A stretch of 43,886 bases of DNA from Luteolibacter sp. (GTDB lineage Bacteria; Verrucomicrobiota; Verrucomicrobiia; Verrucomicrobiales; Akkermansiaceae). A program made the translations under genes and the position numbers. Below, piece by piece: positions 30,020 through 41,584 of this stretch. Position 1 is the stretch's first letter. Every line of letters begins with the position of its first letter. The notes under the pieces were generated by a model. That model worked only from the letters and a program-made list of their open reading frames with translations. It did not search any database and was not told where the DNA came from. The stretch spans positions 1 through 43,886 of the forward strand of contig JAJTHK010000044.1 in NCBI GenBank assembly GCA_021298895.1. Reading direction: 5' to 3'.

Positions 30020-31061
30020 CCAACCGCTCAAGCTTGTATGAGTTATCCAAAATATTTTGCCACCAAGTTGAGTTGTCCAGATACCATTTGATGGTCTCGC
30101 GGAATCCAGAAATCAGATCTTGCTTAGGCGACCAACCCAACTCCTCCTGGATCTTGGTCGCGTCAATCGCATAACGAAAATCGTGGCCTGGGCGGTCAGG
30201 CACAAAACGTATTTTTTCTGCGTAAGATTTTCCGTCAGCGCGGGGACGAAGCTCATCAAGAAGAGCACAAAGCAGACGCACCAAATCGATATTTCTTCGC
30301 TCGTTATTAGCTCCAATATTATAGGTCTGGCCGCAACGACCTCGAGCAATCACAGCATGTATCGCCTCAACGTGATCTAGCACATAGATCCAATCTCGGA
30401 CATTTTCGCCATCACCATAGACAGGAATTGCTTCGTCACGCAGCGCTTTAAGAATAACCACAGGGATCAGTTTTTCCGGAAATTGGTAGGGTCCATAATT
30501 GTTAGAACAATTGGTCAGCAATACGGGTAGACTATAAGTAGTGGCCCAAGCACGAACAAGATGATCTGATGAAGCTTTGCTCGCCGAATACGGCGAGTGA
30601 GGATCATATGCCGTTTCCTCCGTGAAATGACCACTGGAACCCAGCGAGCCATAGACTTCATCAGTTGATACATGTAGAAATCTGAATCGGCTTTTGCCAT
30701 CTCCTTTCAGAGAGTCAAAATGCGAACGAGCAGCCTCTAATAAGTTATAAGTACCGATAATATTGGTTTGGATGAATTGATTAGTATCATCGATCGAACG
30801 ATCTACGTGACTCTCGGCGGCGAGATGAATGATCCAGTCAGGTTGAAAATCATCTACATGCTTCTTGAGCGTAGCGGGATCACAAATATCTGCATGGGCA
30901 AAACGATAACGGGAATGCGCCGTAAGATCATCGAGTGAGTGATGATTACCAGCATAGGTAAGCGCATCCAGATTGAGGACGGTGTGTTCCGTAGCCGTAA
31001 GGAACATGCGAACAAGATTACTACCGATAAAACCGCAGCCACCAGTGATGAGGATTTTCAT
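30000..31061 (-). CDS. rfbB: dTDP-glucose 4,6-dehydratase
   Basis: MKILITGGCGFIGSNLVRMFL, HLAAESHVDRSID, FLHVSTDEVYGSLG, YSASKASSDHLVRAW, NNYGPYQFPEKLIP. Start at ATG 31061. Confidence 0.94.
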   Translation of the reverse strand: MKILITGGCGFIGSNLVRMFLTATEHTVLNLDALTYAGNHHSLDDLTAHSRYRFAHADICDPATLKKHVDDFQPDWIIHLAAESHVDRSIDDTNQFIQTNIIGTYNLLEAARSHFDSLKGDGKSRFRFLHVSTDEVYGSLGSSGHFTEETAYDPHSPYSASKASSDHLVRAWATTYSLPVLLTNCSNNYGPYQFPEKLIPVVILKALRDEAIPVYGDGENVRDWIYVLDHVEAIHAVIARGRCGQTYNIGANNERRNIDLVRLLCALLDELRPRADGKSYAEKIRFVPDRPGHDFRYAIDATKIQEELGWSPKQDLISGFRETIKWYLDNSTWWQNILDNSYKLERLGSKNNR

Positions 31062-31202
31062 AAGTGTAGTTTTAACACATCTTGATCCAGTGCCTCGGAT
31101 CACATTCGATGACTTTGTAGACTTTAGCCGGATACTTTTGCTCTGTAAACAAAACAGGGAGACATTGCTGCCTCCCTTGATGAATTGAAACGCAAATCCA
31201 AC

Positions 31203-32324
31203 TTACCCCATAGCGGGTCTGGCGAGATGCAGGAACTGCCGCATCAAAGCACGAGTTTCATCCTGCCAGTTTTGAAGTGCTTTTCGCGAGAGATCAACAC
31301 GATCGGCAAGGGCTTGCTCAAGCTCGCGATAATTTTCGCATATTTTTTCATAAAGCTGAGTAAGTGCCTCTGCGGTGCGCTGGCTGTAATCTGGCGCGGC
31401 TTGAATTTGTGAGAGACGCTCTTCAACTACACGGCGAGCTTCGCCCATTTCTGCGAGTAGGATTTTACTATCCGGTACGCGGCGCAGACCTTCGACGAGA
31501 CCGATTTTAGAAAGTGTCCAAATCGTCCATTTGGTTGGATCCCACTGCCATGGCTTCACACCGTTGCGATAATCGTGTTGGAATTCATGGTGATAGTTAT
31601 GGTAACCCTCGCCGAAGGTGAGGAAAGCCATAAGCGCGCTGTCGCGGGCAGAATGTTTGGTGGAATAGGGTTGTTTGCCGACCGTATGGCAAAGTGAGTT
31701 GATGAAGAAGGTGCAATGTTGAGCGATGACGATGCGGGTCACGCCGGCGATGAGGAACCCCCCGAGGGCACCCTGCACAGGATCGAGGCCCATCAATGAA
31801 TTGTAGCCGTAACCAAGCAAAGTTGGGATAATCAGTCCGAGTATAAGGCCGATCCAATGGGTGTATTTATGCTGCCACATGACCAACTTGTCTTTACGGA
31901 GATCGGCAACGTTGTCGATGGGAGGCTCAGGATTGAGCTTGAATAGCAGCCAACCGATGTGCGCCCAGAAAAAACCCTTTGAAATGTCGTATGGGTCTTC
32001 GTCATGATCGACGTGCTTGTGGTGACGGCGATGGTCGGAGGACCAGTTGAGGCAAGAGTTTTCAAAGGCGCAGGCACCGAAAAGCAGGGTGAAAAGTTTC
32101 ACGGGAGTCTTTGCTTTGAAGGAAATGTGGGAAAAAAGGCGGTGGTAACCGACTGTGATACTCATCATCGTCGCACAGAGGTAAAAGAAGAACATGCCAA
32201 ACTGGAACCAATCGATTCCAAAATGATAGAGATAGATAGGAGCGCCGATAAGGGCGATAAGGGCTGTGCCGATAAGGAAACTGGAAGTGATCCAGTTCAC
32301 GCGGTCAAAGGGGATACGAAACAT
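31203..32324 (-). CDS. Acyl-CoA/fatty acid desaturase
   Basis: Three His boxes HRLFSH, HRRHHKHVD, EGYHNYHHEF. Confidence 0.93.
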   Translation of the reverse strand: MFRIPFDRVNWITSSFLIGTALIALIGAPIYLYHFGIDWFQFGMFFFYLCATMMSITVGYHRLFSHISFKAKTPVKLFTLLFGACAFENSCLNWSSDHRRHHKHVDHDEDPYDISKGFFWAHIGWLLFKLNPEPPIDNVADLRKDKLVMWQHKYTHWIGLILGLIIPTLLGYGYNSLMGLDPVQGALGGFLIAGVTRIVIAQHCTFFINSLCHTVGKQPYSTKHSARDSALMAFLTFGEGYHNYHHEFQHDYRNGVKPWQWDPTKWTIWTLSKIGLVEGLRRVPDSKILLAEMGEARRVVEERLSQIQAAPDYSQRTAEALTQLYEKICENYRELEQALADRVDLSRKALQNWQDETRALMRQFLHLARPAMG

Positions 32325-32343
32325 AATTTTATATTATCATTAC

Positions 32344-32371
32344 CTGTGGCCGGCATTATTATGCGCCACAG
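32344..32371. promoter_or_regulatory. Dyad upstream of the desaturase; candidate operator or leader hairpin
   Basis: CTGTGGC CG GCAT TATT ATGC GCCACAG, about 20 bp upstream of the desaturase start. Confidence 0.4.
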
Positions 32372-32523
32372 AGTGGACTCCTATTTAACCCGATACTTGC
32401 GCACAGGCAAGAAACGATTTTTCACAAAAACTCCGCAAATCTTGAGGTTTCTTTATGGATAAAGGGAATTCGGCTGCTATGAGGGGCAATCTAGCGAGGA
32501 TGAAGAAATGAAGAGTTTTTAAC

Positions 32524-32669
32524 CACGAATTTCACGAATGACTCGAATTTTTGGAATGAAATAACCTCTCTTATTCGTGCCCATTGCCTGCGTATACTCC
32601 GGCTAAACAGTCTGGCTTCGCTGTTCGTAGTAATTCGCTACCGCTCATAGGGTGTTCGCGTTATTCGTG
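32524..32669. repeat. 9-nt-period intergenic repeats with inverted partners
   Basis: CACGAATTT CACGAATGA CTCGAATTT TTGGAATGA (32524-32559); inverted TTATTCGTG (32571-32579) and GTGTTCGCG TTATTCGTG (32652-32669). Confidence 0.55.
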
Positions 32670-32781
32670 ATCGGAATCCTATTTTCCAGACTTGTTGTGC
32701 TTTGGATATTCACCATGTAAACGAGGATGAAGAAAGGCGTGACAAACAACTGGAGCACGCCAATTTCATTAGCGATAAAGC

Positions 32782-35700
32782 ATGGATGACTTCAGGAAAA
32801 ATCTCTTGGTTCTAGCCTCCGCGGGTTCTGGCAAAACGTTTTGCCTGAGCGACCGCATCATCGCTCTGGCGGCGATGGGAGTCGATCCTGAGAAAATCGT
32901 TGCCCTTACTTTTACCCGCAAGGCTGCAGGTGAATTCGCCGATGCCATCCTTGAAAAACTCGCCGAAGCCGCCAGCGATCCGAAATGCGGCAACAAGCTA
33001 TCTGAGCGGATCTCTGCGAAAGACGTAGATTTCACAGAACTTCTGGAAAAAATGGTGAAAAGCCTGCCCAAACTGACCCTTGGGACCATGGACGCGTTTT
33101 TCGCACGGGTGGTAAAAAGTTTCCAATACGAGCTCGGGATCACGGGTGGAAAATTTGAATTACTTGAGGGCGAGGTCGCGATCTCCGTTCAGGACGAACT
33201 GATGGAAACCCTATTGGACGGTGGGTTGGATGCGGCGTTCGAAGAGGAATTCGTGGAGATTTTCCGTCGCGCCACTGCGGGAAAAGAAAACGCCTTGGTA
33301 TTGGATGACTTGAGAAAATTTATCTCCAACTGGCATTCCATCTACGGCTCACGTGACAATCTCGAATGGGGCCCCGCGACGCTCTCGCCTCATGACATCG
33401 GCGATTGGGAAAAACAGAAGATGGGATTAATCGAATCAATCCGCCGTGATTGGCCGAATGTGGTCATGACCCACAATGGTCAACAGGGGGCGTTTGAGAA
33501 AATGATGACCAGTTTCGAGCAACACACGATAGGCAGCGGTTCGTTTGATAAGGCAACGAGCCTTTTATCAAACACCATCGATGCGATCTGCGAATCCGAA
33601 GGAGAGATTCATACTACTTTTCAGAAAGCATTCACGATCACTGGGATCGCTGCTCAAAATTTACGCAAAATCATCACTCTTGCTGCGCATTGCGAATTCG
33701 CAGCTGCACTTTCAAGAACTCGCGGAATCCATCAAGTCATCCATTCCTATGATGCGTTAATGGAACGTGAGCTACGCAGCAAAGGCCGACTCGGATTCAA
33801 CGACGTAAAACGCTTGATGGGAAATTGGATTCAAAATGAGGACGCGCGTCTTCGCCGAGAAGCGATCGATTTTCGACTCGATGCTCGTTATCAACATTGG
33901 CTGTTAGATGAATTCCAAGACACCAGCAAAGACGAATGGAACGGCTTGGAACCATGGATCGATGAAGCGCTCACGGATCAAGCCGCAAGCGTATTTGTGG
34001 TCGGCGATAAAAAGCAGGCAATCTATGCGTGGCGCGGTGGCGAGGTCGGTTTGTTCGACGAACTCACCGAGAAATACCGCGGTGCAAAAGATGATCCTTT
34101 GGCGTTACAGATCGATACCATGGCGGAATCCTGGCGGTCCTGCCCCGAGGTGCTTGGCTTGGTTAATCAAGTTTGCGGCGACGCAACAAGCATGGCCGAA
34201 CTTTTCGGCGATGCCGCAGACAGTTGGAACAGTGGCTGGGAAAAACACATCTCCGCTAAACCACTATCCGCGCCAGAAAAATCCGGACACGCACGTGTTG
34301 AAATTGTTGAAAAAGACGACCTGACGTTGCGTGTCATTGCGCAACTCCACGATCTTGGAATCGGCACCAAAAAACTTTCATGCGGAATCTTGGTCTCCAA
34401 AAACGACGAGGTCAGAGAATGGGCTGACGCACTGCGTGAAGAAGGTTTTCAGGTAGTGGAAGAAGGCGTGCGCGAACCAGGACGCGATCATCCGGTTGGC
34501 GTGATGATCTGGCATCTGCTGCGTTGGCTTGCCGATCCATCGGATACATTCGCGAAGCAAGTCGTCATCATGTCTCCGCTCGGCGAAATTTTCACACATC
34601 AATACGGCAAAGATTTCCGAGTCACTTGGGATGTGCTCAGCACGAAATGTTCTGAGATCGGCTTCAGTGAAACGATACGTGAGTTGTTAGAACCTATTTC
34701 AGAAACATGGCGGGCGTTTGGAAAACGTCGATTCGAGGATATTTTACAAGCGCTCAAACAACTCGATGATCAAGGCGTGGTGTTGTTAAAAGACGCAGCG
34801 GATTGGATAGGCAGGATGAAAATTTCACAAAGCCCAGGTGTTGCGGCGATCCAAGTGATGACTATCCATAAATCCAAAGGCCTCGGTTTCGATGTCGTGA
34901 TTTTACCAGGCGTGAGCAACGACAAGATTCCATCGCTGACCCATTTTAACTCGTTGAAGACTGAGACTTGGACTTCCAGTGCGCCACCTTCATGGGTCAG
35001 AAAAGTGATCCCGGAATTGCGCGAGGCTGAAAATGCATGGGTGAGCCAACAAGCCTACGAGGCATTCTGCAAATTCTATGTCGCACTCACCCGCGCGAAA
35101 CGCGGCTTGTATATCTATCTCGATGCGCTTTCGAAAAATCCAGAACCTAACAAACCCAGCTTGGGAAATTGGCTGCGCAACAGCCTGGGTATGGGACACG
35201 AGGCGAATGAGGTTTTTGAAATTGGTTCGGATTCCTGGCATGCCGCCATTCCACCTCACACAGACCTACAACCCGCAGCCATCCCCAGTATTTCAAAAGC
35301 CATCCCGAAACGCGGACGCACCACCCCTAGCAGTGGAAAAAAAGTCGTCATCACGGGAACCGGCAACGCCTCCGCCCGACGCAAAGGCATCACCATCCAT
35401 CGCGCCTTCGAAAATATCGGCTGGCTCGATGATTCTGAATTGTTGGAATTTTCTCCCGATATCTCAGATGCGATGGCAGACGTGTTGGCCACACCCGATA
35501 TCCGCACCCTGCTTTCCCACAATGGCAAAACCATACAACTCTTTCGCGAGCAACGCATTGAAGCACTTCTCAACGACAAATGGATGAGCGGCGTGATCGA
35601 CAGGCTCCACGTCCACACCGATCAAACCCTCGTCGAAATCATCGATTTCAAAACCGACCGCGTCCTCAACGCCGCCGAGCTCAAAGATCGCTACGCCACC

Positions 35701-35799
35701 CAAATGGAATCCTACCGCACAGCCGTCAGTAAAATTTATCCAAAAGTAGAGATACGCTGCGCATTGGTTTCTACGGTCTTAAAGCAGGTGGTGAGGTAG
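32782..35799 (+). CDS. UvrD/RecB (AddA-like) helicase-nuclease
   Basis: Walker A ASAGSGKTFCLSDRI, FTRKAAGEF, LLDEFQDTSKDEWNGLEPWI, VGDKKQAIYAWRGGE, MTIHKSKGLGFDVVILPG, ALTRAKRGLYIYL, and C-terminal nuclease-like GVIDRLHVHTDQTLVEIIDFKTDRV...YATQMESYR. Confidence 0.93.
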   Translation: MDDFRKNLLVLASAGSGKTFCLSDRIIALAAMGVDPEKIVALTFTRKAAGEFADAILEKLAEAASDPKCGNKLSERISAKDVDFTELLEKMVKSLPKLTLGTMDAFFARVVKSFQYELGITGGKFELLEGEVAISVQDELMETLLDGGLDAAFEEEFVEIFRRATAGKENALVLDDLRKFISNWHSIYGSRDNLEWGPATLSPHDIGDWEKQKMGLIESIRRDWPNVVMTHNGQQGAFEKMMTSFEQHTIGSGSFDKATSLLSNTIDAICESEGEIHTTFQKAFTITGIAAQNLRKIITLAAHCEFAAALSRTRGIHQVIHSYDALMERELRSKGRLGFNDVKRLMGNWIQNEDARLRREAIDFRLDARYQHWLLDEFQDTSKDEWNGLEPWIDEALTDQAASVFVVGDKKQAIYAWRGGEVGLFDELTEKYRGAKDDPLALQIDTMAESWRSCPEVLGLVNQVCGDATSMAELFGDAADSWNSGWEKHISAKPLSAPEKSGHARVEIVEKDDLTLRVIAQLHDLGIGTKKLSCGILVSKNDEVREWADALREEGFQVVEEGVREPGRDHPVGVMIWHLLRWLADPSDTFAKQVVIMSPLGEIFTHQYGKDFRVTWDVLSTKCSEIGFSETIRELLEPISETWRAFGKRRFEDILQALKQLDDQGVVLLKDAADWIGRMKISQSPGVAAIQVMTIHKSKGLGFDVVILPGVSNDKIPSLTHFNSLKTETWTSSAPPSWVRKVIPELREAENAWVSQQAYEAFCKFYVALTRAKRGLYIYLDALSKNPEPNKPSLGNWLRNSLGMGHEANEVFEIGSDSWHAAIPPHTDLQPAAIPSISKAIPKRGRTTPSSGKKVVITGTGNASARRKGITIHRAFENIGWLDDSELLEFSPDISDAMADVLATPDIRTLLSHNGKTIQLFREQRIEALLNDKWMSGVIDRLHVHTDQTLVEIIDFKTDRVLNAAELKDRYATQMESYRTAVSKIYPKVEIRCALVSTVLKQVVR

Positions 35800-35967
35800 A
35801 TCGGGAACTAGCTAGATGATTCAGGCTTTTTTCTAACAGGAAAGAGGAGGTTGAGTAGATGGGGAGGAAATGAGCTGGCGATAGGGCGCCCACCAAACTT
35901 TTGATGCATTCTTCCTCCTCTTCTCCCACTTCTCCTCGCTGAAGAAAGCCGGAATCGCCAATGCAGC

Positions 35968-36381
35968 TCAGTGCTGATACTTGCGCTTGAAGCGGAGTGC
36001 GGCGGCTTGTTTGGCGATGATGCCTTGGAGGTAAGCGACTTCTTCTGCGTCCATACTGTGATCGACGGTTAGCAGTTTTTCCTCGGCGCGTTTGATCGCT
36101 TCCTCGGTTGCGTGTTCATCGATCTCAGATTCGCCAAGAGCCATATCTGTTAGAACGACGGCTTTGGTTTGGCTGATTTCCGCGAAGCCGGAGCCGATTG
36201 CTAAAGTGACGATCTGACCTTGATGAAGATAGCGGAGTTCTCCGGGCTGGAGTGCAGTCACCAAGCCGGCGTGACTTGGCAAAATTCCCATCTCACCATC
36301 TGCACCTGGCAGATAGACATTTTCGACGGTGTCCGAGAAAATCTTTTTCTCAGGTGTGACGATTTCGAGATGAAGGCTCAT
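35968..36381 (-). CDS. atpC: ATP synthase epsilon subunit
   Basis: MSLHLEIVTPEKKIFSDTVENVYLPGADGEMGILPSHAGLVTAL; operon position. Confidence 0.96.
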   Translation of the reverse strand: MSLHLEIVTPEKKIFSDTVENVYLPGADGEMGILPSHAGLVTALQPGELRYLHQGQIVTLAIGSGFAEISQTKAVVLTDMALGESEIDEHATEEAIKRAEEKLLTVDHSMDAEEVAYLQGIIAKQAAALRFKRKYQH

Positions 36382-36396
36382 TAGATTTCAGAAGTT

Positions 36397-36455
36397 AGAG
36401 TCCAGAAGCCAGAGCTTGAAAACCGCGAGTCTGGACTCTGGTTTCTGGACTCTGG
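36397..36455. repeat. atpD-atpC intercistronic inverted, 7-nt-periodic repeat
   Basis: AGAGTCCAGAAGCCAGAG (36397-36414) pairs with CTCTGGTTTCTGGACTCT (36436-36453) with one mismatch. The right arm reads CTGGACT CTGGTTT CTGGACT CTGG in 7-nt units. Confidence 0.7.
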
Positions 36456-36465
36456 GTTCATTAAG

Positions 36466-38047
<1,582 letters not shown>

Positions 38048-38049
38048 TG

Positions 38050-38910
38050 TTATTCCATCGCTTTCATGGCGGTGGTGATTTCTAGAAGTTCGGAGGTGAT
38101 GGCGGCTTGGCGGACTTTGTTGTATTCCAGCGTGAGCTCTTTGATGAATTTCTTGGCGTTATCGGTAGCGGCTTTCATCGCGACCATACGAGCGGAGTGC
38201 TCGGTGGCGCGGGATTCTAGGAGCGCTTGATAGACTTGGAAGTTCACGTAAAGCGGAAGAATGGATGCGAGGACTTCGTCGACGGAAGGCTCGAAGAGAG
38301 AATCTTTGCTATCGCCATCGATCAAGCCGCTGTCATCAGATTGAGTCGGTGGCAGAACGGGAAGAAGTTGTTTGACCTCAGGAACTTGCGTGAGCGTGTT
38401 CACGAAGCGAGTGAAGACGATGGAAACTTTATCGTATTTCCCTTCGGTGAATTGCTTGGTGAGGAAAGCCGCGATAGCGCGTGCATCTGGGAAGGGGACA
38501 GGATCCTTCACTGTGAAGTCGGCGAGGATTTTTTTGCCCAGTTTTTCTAACATCACGCGGAGTTTACGACCAACCGTGACGTAGTCGGCAGTGGCGGAAG
38601 TTTCTGCGCGGAGTTTTTTCGCGAGGTTGGTATTGAGCGGTCCGCAGAGACCTTTGTCGGTGGAGATCACCAGCACCAACTCGCGGTTGCCTTCGCGAGC
38701 TTCCAGGAGTGGGTGGGAAGCTTCGTCGTTAAAGTTCGCGGAGATGTCACTCAAGACAGCGTTGAGCTGGGATGAGTAATCACGACCAGCCATGGCTTGG
38801 TCTTGGGCTTTTTTCATCTTCGCGGCCGCAACGAGTTGCATCGCCCGGGTGATTTGGGCGGTGTTCTTGACCGATTTGATTCGGCGGCGGATGTCTCGGA
38901 GGTTGGCCAT
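38050..38910 (-). CDS. atpG: ATP synthase F1 gamma subunit
   Basis: MANLRDIRRRIKSVKNTAQITRAMQLVAAAKMKKAQ; STDKGLCGPLN; C-term AITSELLEITTAMKAME. Confidence 0.97.
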   Translation of the reverse strand: MANLRDIRRRIKSVKNTAQITRAMQLVAAAKMKKAQDQAMAGRDYSSQLNAVLSDISANFNDEASHPLLEAREGNRELVLVISTDKGLCGPLNTNLAKKLRAETSATADYVTVGRKLRVMLEKLGKKILADFTVKDPVPFPDARAIAAFLTKQFTEGKYDKVSIVFTRFVNTLTQVPEVKQLLPVLPPTQSDDSGLIDGDSKDSLFEPSVDEVLASILPLYVNFQVYQALLESRATEHSARMVAMKAATDNAKKFIKELTLEYNKVRQAAITSELLEITTAMKAME

Positions 38911-38915
38911 GTTTT

Positions 38916-38950
38916 AGCGGAGAGGTTGGAGCTAGGAGCTTAGAGAAAAG
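38916..38950. repeat. 7-nt-periodic repeat in the atpA-atpG gap
   Basis: AGCGGAG AGGTTGG AGCTAGG AGCTTAG AGAAAAG: five AGNNNNG units. Confidence 0.65.
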
Positions 38951-38953
38951 AGT

Positions 38954-40495
38954 TTATTTCCAAGATTGCTTGAAGTCGCCGATGGCTTGTTTGACGGCTT
39001 CGACCATCGCGGCGTCTTTCTTGAGATCTGGTTTTTCGTTACGGATCTTGTCGAGGATATCGCCTTTGCGGGTGTTGAAGAACTCGCCCATTGCGTCTTG
39101 GCAACGGCCGATGTCTTTGACTGCGACGTCGTCGAAGAAGCCGTTCTGCATCGCGAAGAGGTAGATGGATTCCATTTCCATCGCGAGTGGGGAGTATTGG
39201 TTTTGCTTGAAGAGCTCAACGATACGAGCACCACGCTCGAGTTTCTTCTTGGTCTGCGCATCAAGGTCGGAGCCGAACTGAGCGAAGGCTTGAAGCTCGC
39301 GGTATTGAGCGAGGTCGAGTTTCGTGGTTCCTGCAACGGATTTGATGGTCTTGGTTTGCGCAGCGGAACCCACGCGGGAAACCGAGAGACCGACCGAGAT
39401 CGCGGGACGGATACCTTGGTAGAAAAGGTCGGTTTCAAGATAGATCTGGCCGTCGGTGATGGAGATCACGTTGGTTGGGATGTATGCGGAAACGTCGCCT
39501 GCTTGGGTTTCGATGATAGGTAGCGCGGTGAGTGAACCGCCGCCAGCTGCATCGGTGAGACGAGCGGAACGCTCGAGGAGGCGGGAGTGGAGGTAGAAAA
39601 CGTCACCTGGGTAAGCCTCACGACCGGAGGGGCGGCGCAGGATGAGGGACACTTGGCGATAAGCCACAGCGTGTTTGGAAAGGTCATCGAACACGATCAA
39701 GCAGTCTTGACCTTTATCCATGAGGTATTCGGCGATTGCGCAACCCGCGTATGGTGCGAGGAACTGCATGGCAGCTGCATCGGAAGCGGAGGCGGAAACG
39801 ATGGTGGTGTATTCCATCGCACCAGCGTCTTCGAGAGTCTTCTGAATACGAGCAACGTTGGAGAGTTTTTGACCGATGGCGACATAGATACAAAACATCG
39901 GCTTGTAGTTCTGCAGCTTGCCTTGCTCAGCAGCTTTGTTTTGCTGGGCTTGGGAAATGATGGTGTCCACAGCGATGGTGGTTTTACCAGTTGCACGGTC
40001 ACCAATGATCAACTCGCGCTGACCACGGCCGATTGGCACCATCGCATCGATGGCCATGATGCCGGTCTGCACTGGCACGGAAACGGATTTCCGTTTGATG
40101 ATACCAGGAGCGATTTTCTCCATCGGGTATTGAGCGGATGCGGCGATCTCGCCTTTGCCGTCAAGCGGTGCGCCGAGGGCGTTAACCACGCGGCCGAGCA
40201 TGGCTTCACCAACTGGAATGGAAAGAAGTTTACCGGAAGTGCGGCAGGTTGCGCCTTCGGTCACGGCGGTATAATCGCCGAGAAGAACGACACCCACTTC
40301 ACTTTCCTCAAGGTTCAGCGCCATGCCCGTCACGCCGCCATCGAACTCAATCATTTCATTGAGCATGACGTCGGAGAGGCCTTCGACGATGGCGACGCCG
40401 TCACCGACTTTACGGACGACGCCGGTATTGGTTTTTTCAACGCTCGAGCTAATGCCGGCGATTTGTTTTTCGATGTCCTGGAGGATGCTGCTCAT
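38954..40495 (-). CDS. atpA: ATP synthase F1 alpha subunit
   Basis: [65 protein letters not shown]. Confidence 0.98.
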   Translation of the reverse strand: MSSILQDIEKQIAGISSSVEKTNTGVVRKVGDGVAIVEGLSDVMLNEMIEFDGGVTGMALNLEESEVGVVLLGDYTAVTEGATCRTSGKLLSIPVGEAMLGRVVNALGAPLDGKGEIAASAQYPMEKIAPGIIKRKSVSVPVQTGIMAIDAMVPIGRGQRELIIGDRATGKTTIAVDTIISQAQQNKAAEQGKLQNYKPMFCIYVAIGQKLSNVARIQKTLEDAGAMEYTTIVSASASDAAAMQFLAPYAGCAIAEYLMDKGQDCLIVFDDLSKHAVAYRQVSLILRRPSGREAYPGDVFYLHSRLLERSARLTDAAGGGSLTALPIIETQAGDVSAYIPTNVISITDGQIYLETDLFYQGIRPAISVGLSVSRVGSAAQTKTIKSVAGTTKLDLAQYRELQAFAQFGSDLDAQTKKKLERGARIVELFKQNQYSPLAMEMESIYLFAMQNGFFDDVAVKDIGRCQDAMGEFFNTRKGDILDKIRNEKPDLKKDAAMVEAVKQAIGDFKQSWK

Positions 40496-40538
40496 AAGAT
40501 AAGGGTGAGGAGTGAGTAGTGAATGGTGAAAAGGGAAA
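40494..40538. repeat. 7-nt-periodic repeat in the atpH-atpA gap
   Basis: AAGGGTG AGGAGTG AGTAGTG AATGGTG AAAAGGG from 40501. Confidence 0.65.
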
Positions 40539-40540
40539 TG

Positions 40541-40933
40541 TTAGAACGCTTTGGAGAGACGATCGATTCGACCTTGAACGGAACCGTCTAGGACGTCGTC
40601 GCCGACTTTGATGCGAAGCCCGCCGAGGAGCTCTGGTTTGATTTTGTATTCGATGGTAAGTTTTGCGCCATAGTCTTTGGTGAGACCTGCGACGACTTTC
40701 TGACGCTCGGCATCGTTCAACGCGGTGGCGCTTTCAACCACCACGGCACGACGAGCTTGCTCGAGACGCGTGAGGCGTTGGATCGAAGCAAGGATCGCTT
40801 GGAAATCGCGTGGTTTTGCAGCGATAAGTTTGGAAACCAGATCCCGCAGCTTGTTGTCATCAAGCTGGCCGTTCACTTGGCACAAGCCGTAGAGACGGCG
40901 AGCGGTGGCAGCAGCGATTTTGGAGATTTTCAT
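40541..40933 (-). CDS. atpH: ATP synthase F1 delta subunit (short)
   Basis: 130 aa; C-terminal IKPELLGGLRIKVGDDVLDGSVQGRIDRLSKAF is typical of delta; operon position. Confidence 0.92.
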   Translation of the reverse strand: MKISKIAAATARRLYGLCQVNGQLDDNKLRDLVSKLIAAKPRDFQAILASIQRLTRLEQARRAVVVESATALNDAERQKVVAGLTKDYGAKLTIEYKIKPELLGGLRIKVGDDVLDGSVQGRIDRLSKAF

Positions 40934-40960
40934 CGTGGTCTGGTTGAGAGAAAGGAGAAA

Positions 40961-41521
40961 TTAGTTGCCAACTTTGGCGAGGGCTTCTTCGTTGATGCGA
41001 TGTTGGTCTGCATCGGTGAGGACTTTGCCAGTGACTTGGGAAGTGGTGCTTGCGACGAGGCGACCGAATTCGCGTTTCAACTCGGCAGAGATGCGCTCGC
41101 GGTCGGCGTTGGCAGCGGCCTCGGCTTTCGCAAGGATTTGCTGGGCTTGAGCGATGGCGTCCTGCGCTTTCTGTTCGGTGAAAGCAGCGGCGCCTTGTTT
41201 GGCTTCGGTGATCAAACGCAGAGCATCTTCATTGGCCTTGGCGATCGCAGCAGCGGTCGTGGCTTCGGATTCAGCGAGTTGTTTCTCGATGCGCTTGAGT
41301 TTTTCTTCGCCAGCAGCAATGCGCTCACGGCGTTGCTCAAGCATGGCGGTAATGGGCTTGAAGGCAAAAATCTTGAGAGCGACAGCAAAAATGATGAACC
41401 CGATGGCTTGTGAAATCAGCAATTGACCATGCATGCCGAAATCTTTGCGCAAGTTATCAGCCACTGCCTGAAGATCGGTGGCGATGCTAGCGGTTTGTGA
41501 AAAAAGGCTGATGAGTTCCAT
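40961..41521 (-). CDS. atpF: ATP synthase Fo b subunit
   Basis: N-terminal TM segment then long amphipathic Ala/Glu/Lys-rich helix (LEQRRERIAAGEEKLKRIEKQLAESEATTAAAIAKANEDALRLI). Confidence 0.94.
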   Translation of the reverse strand: MELISLFSQTASIATDLQAVADNLRKDFGMHGQLLISQAIGFIIFAVALKIFAFKPITAMLEQRRERIAAGEEKLKRIEKQLAESEATTAAAIAKANEDALRLITEAKQGAAAFTEQKAQDAIAQAQQILAKAEAAANADRERISAELKREFGRLVASTTSQVTGKVLTDADQHRINEEALAKVGN

Positions 41522-41584
41522 AGGTTGAAGCGTGGCTGAAATTGAAAACTAAGAGAGCGAGCGAGAAAGAGGAGTTGGGGAGAT

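Noticed and set aside
32700-32818. Open reading CCALDIHHVNEDEERRDKQLEHANFISDKAWMTSGKISWF overlapping the AddA-like start
   Set aside because: Short, no clear start and no recognised domain; not enough to call a gene remnant.
39587-40519. 310-aa ORF antisense to atpA
   Set aside because: Same explanation; composition is the mirror of the alpha-subunit codons.
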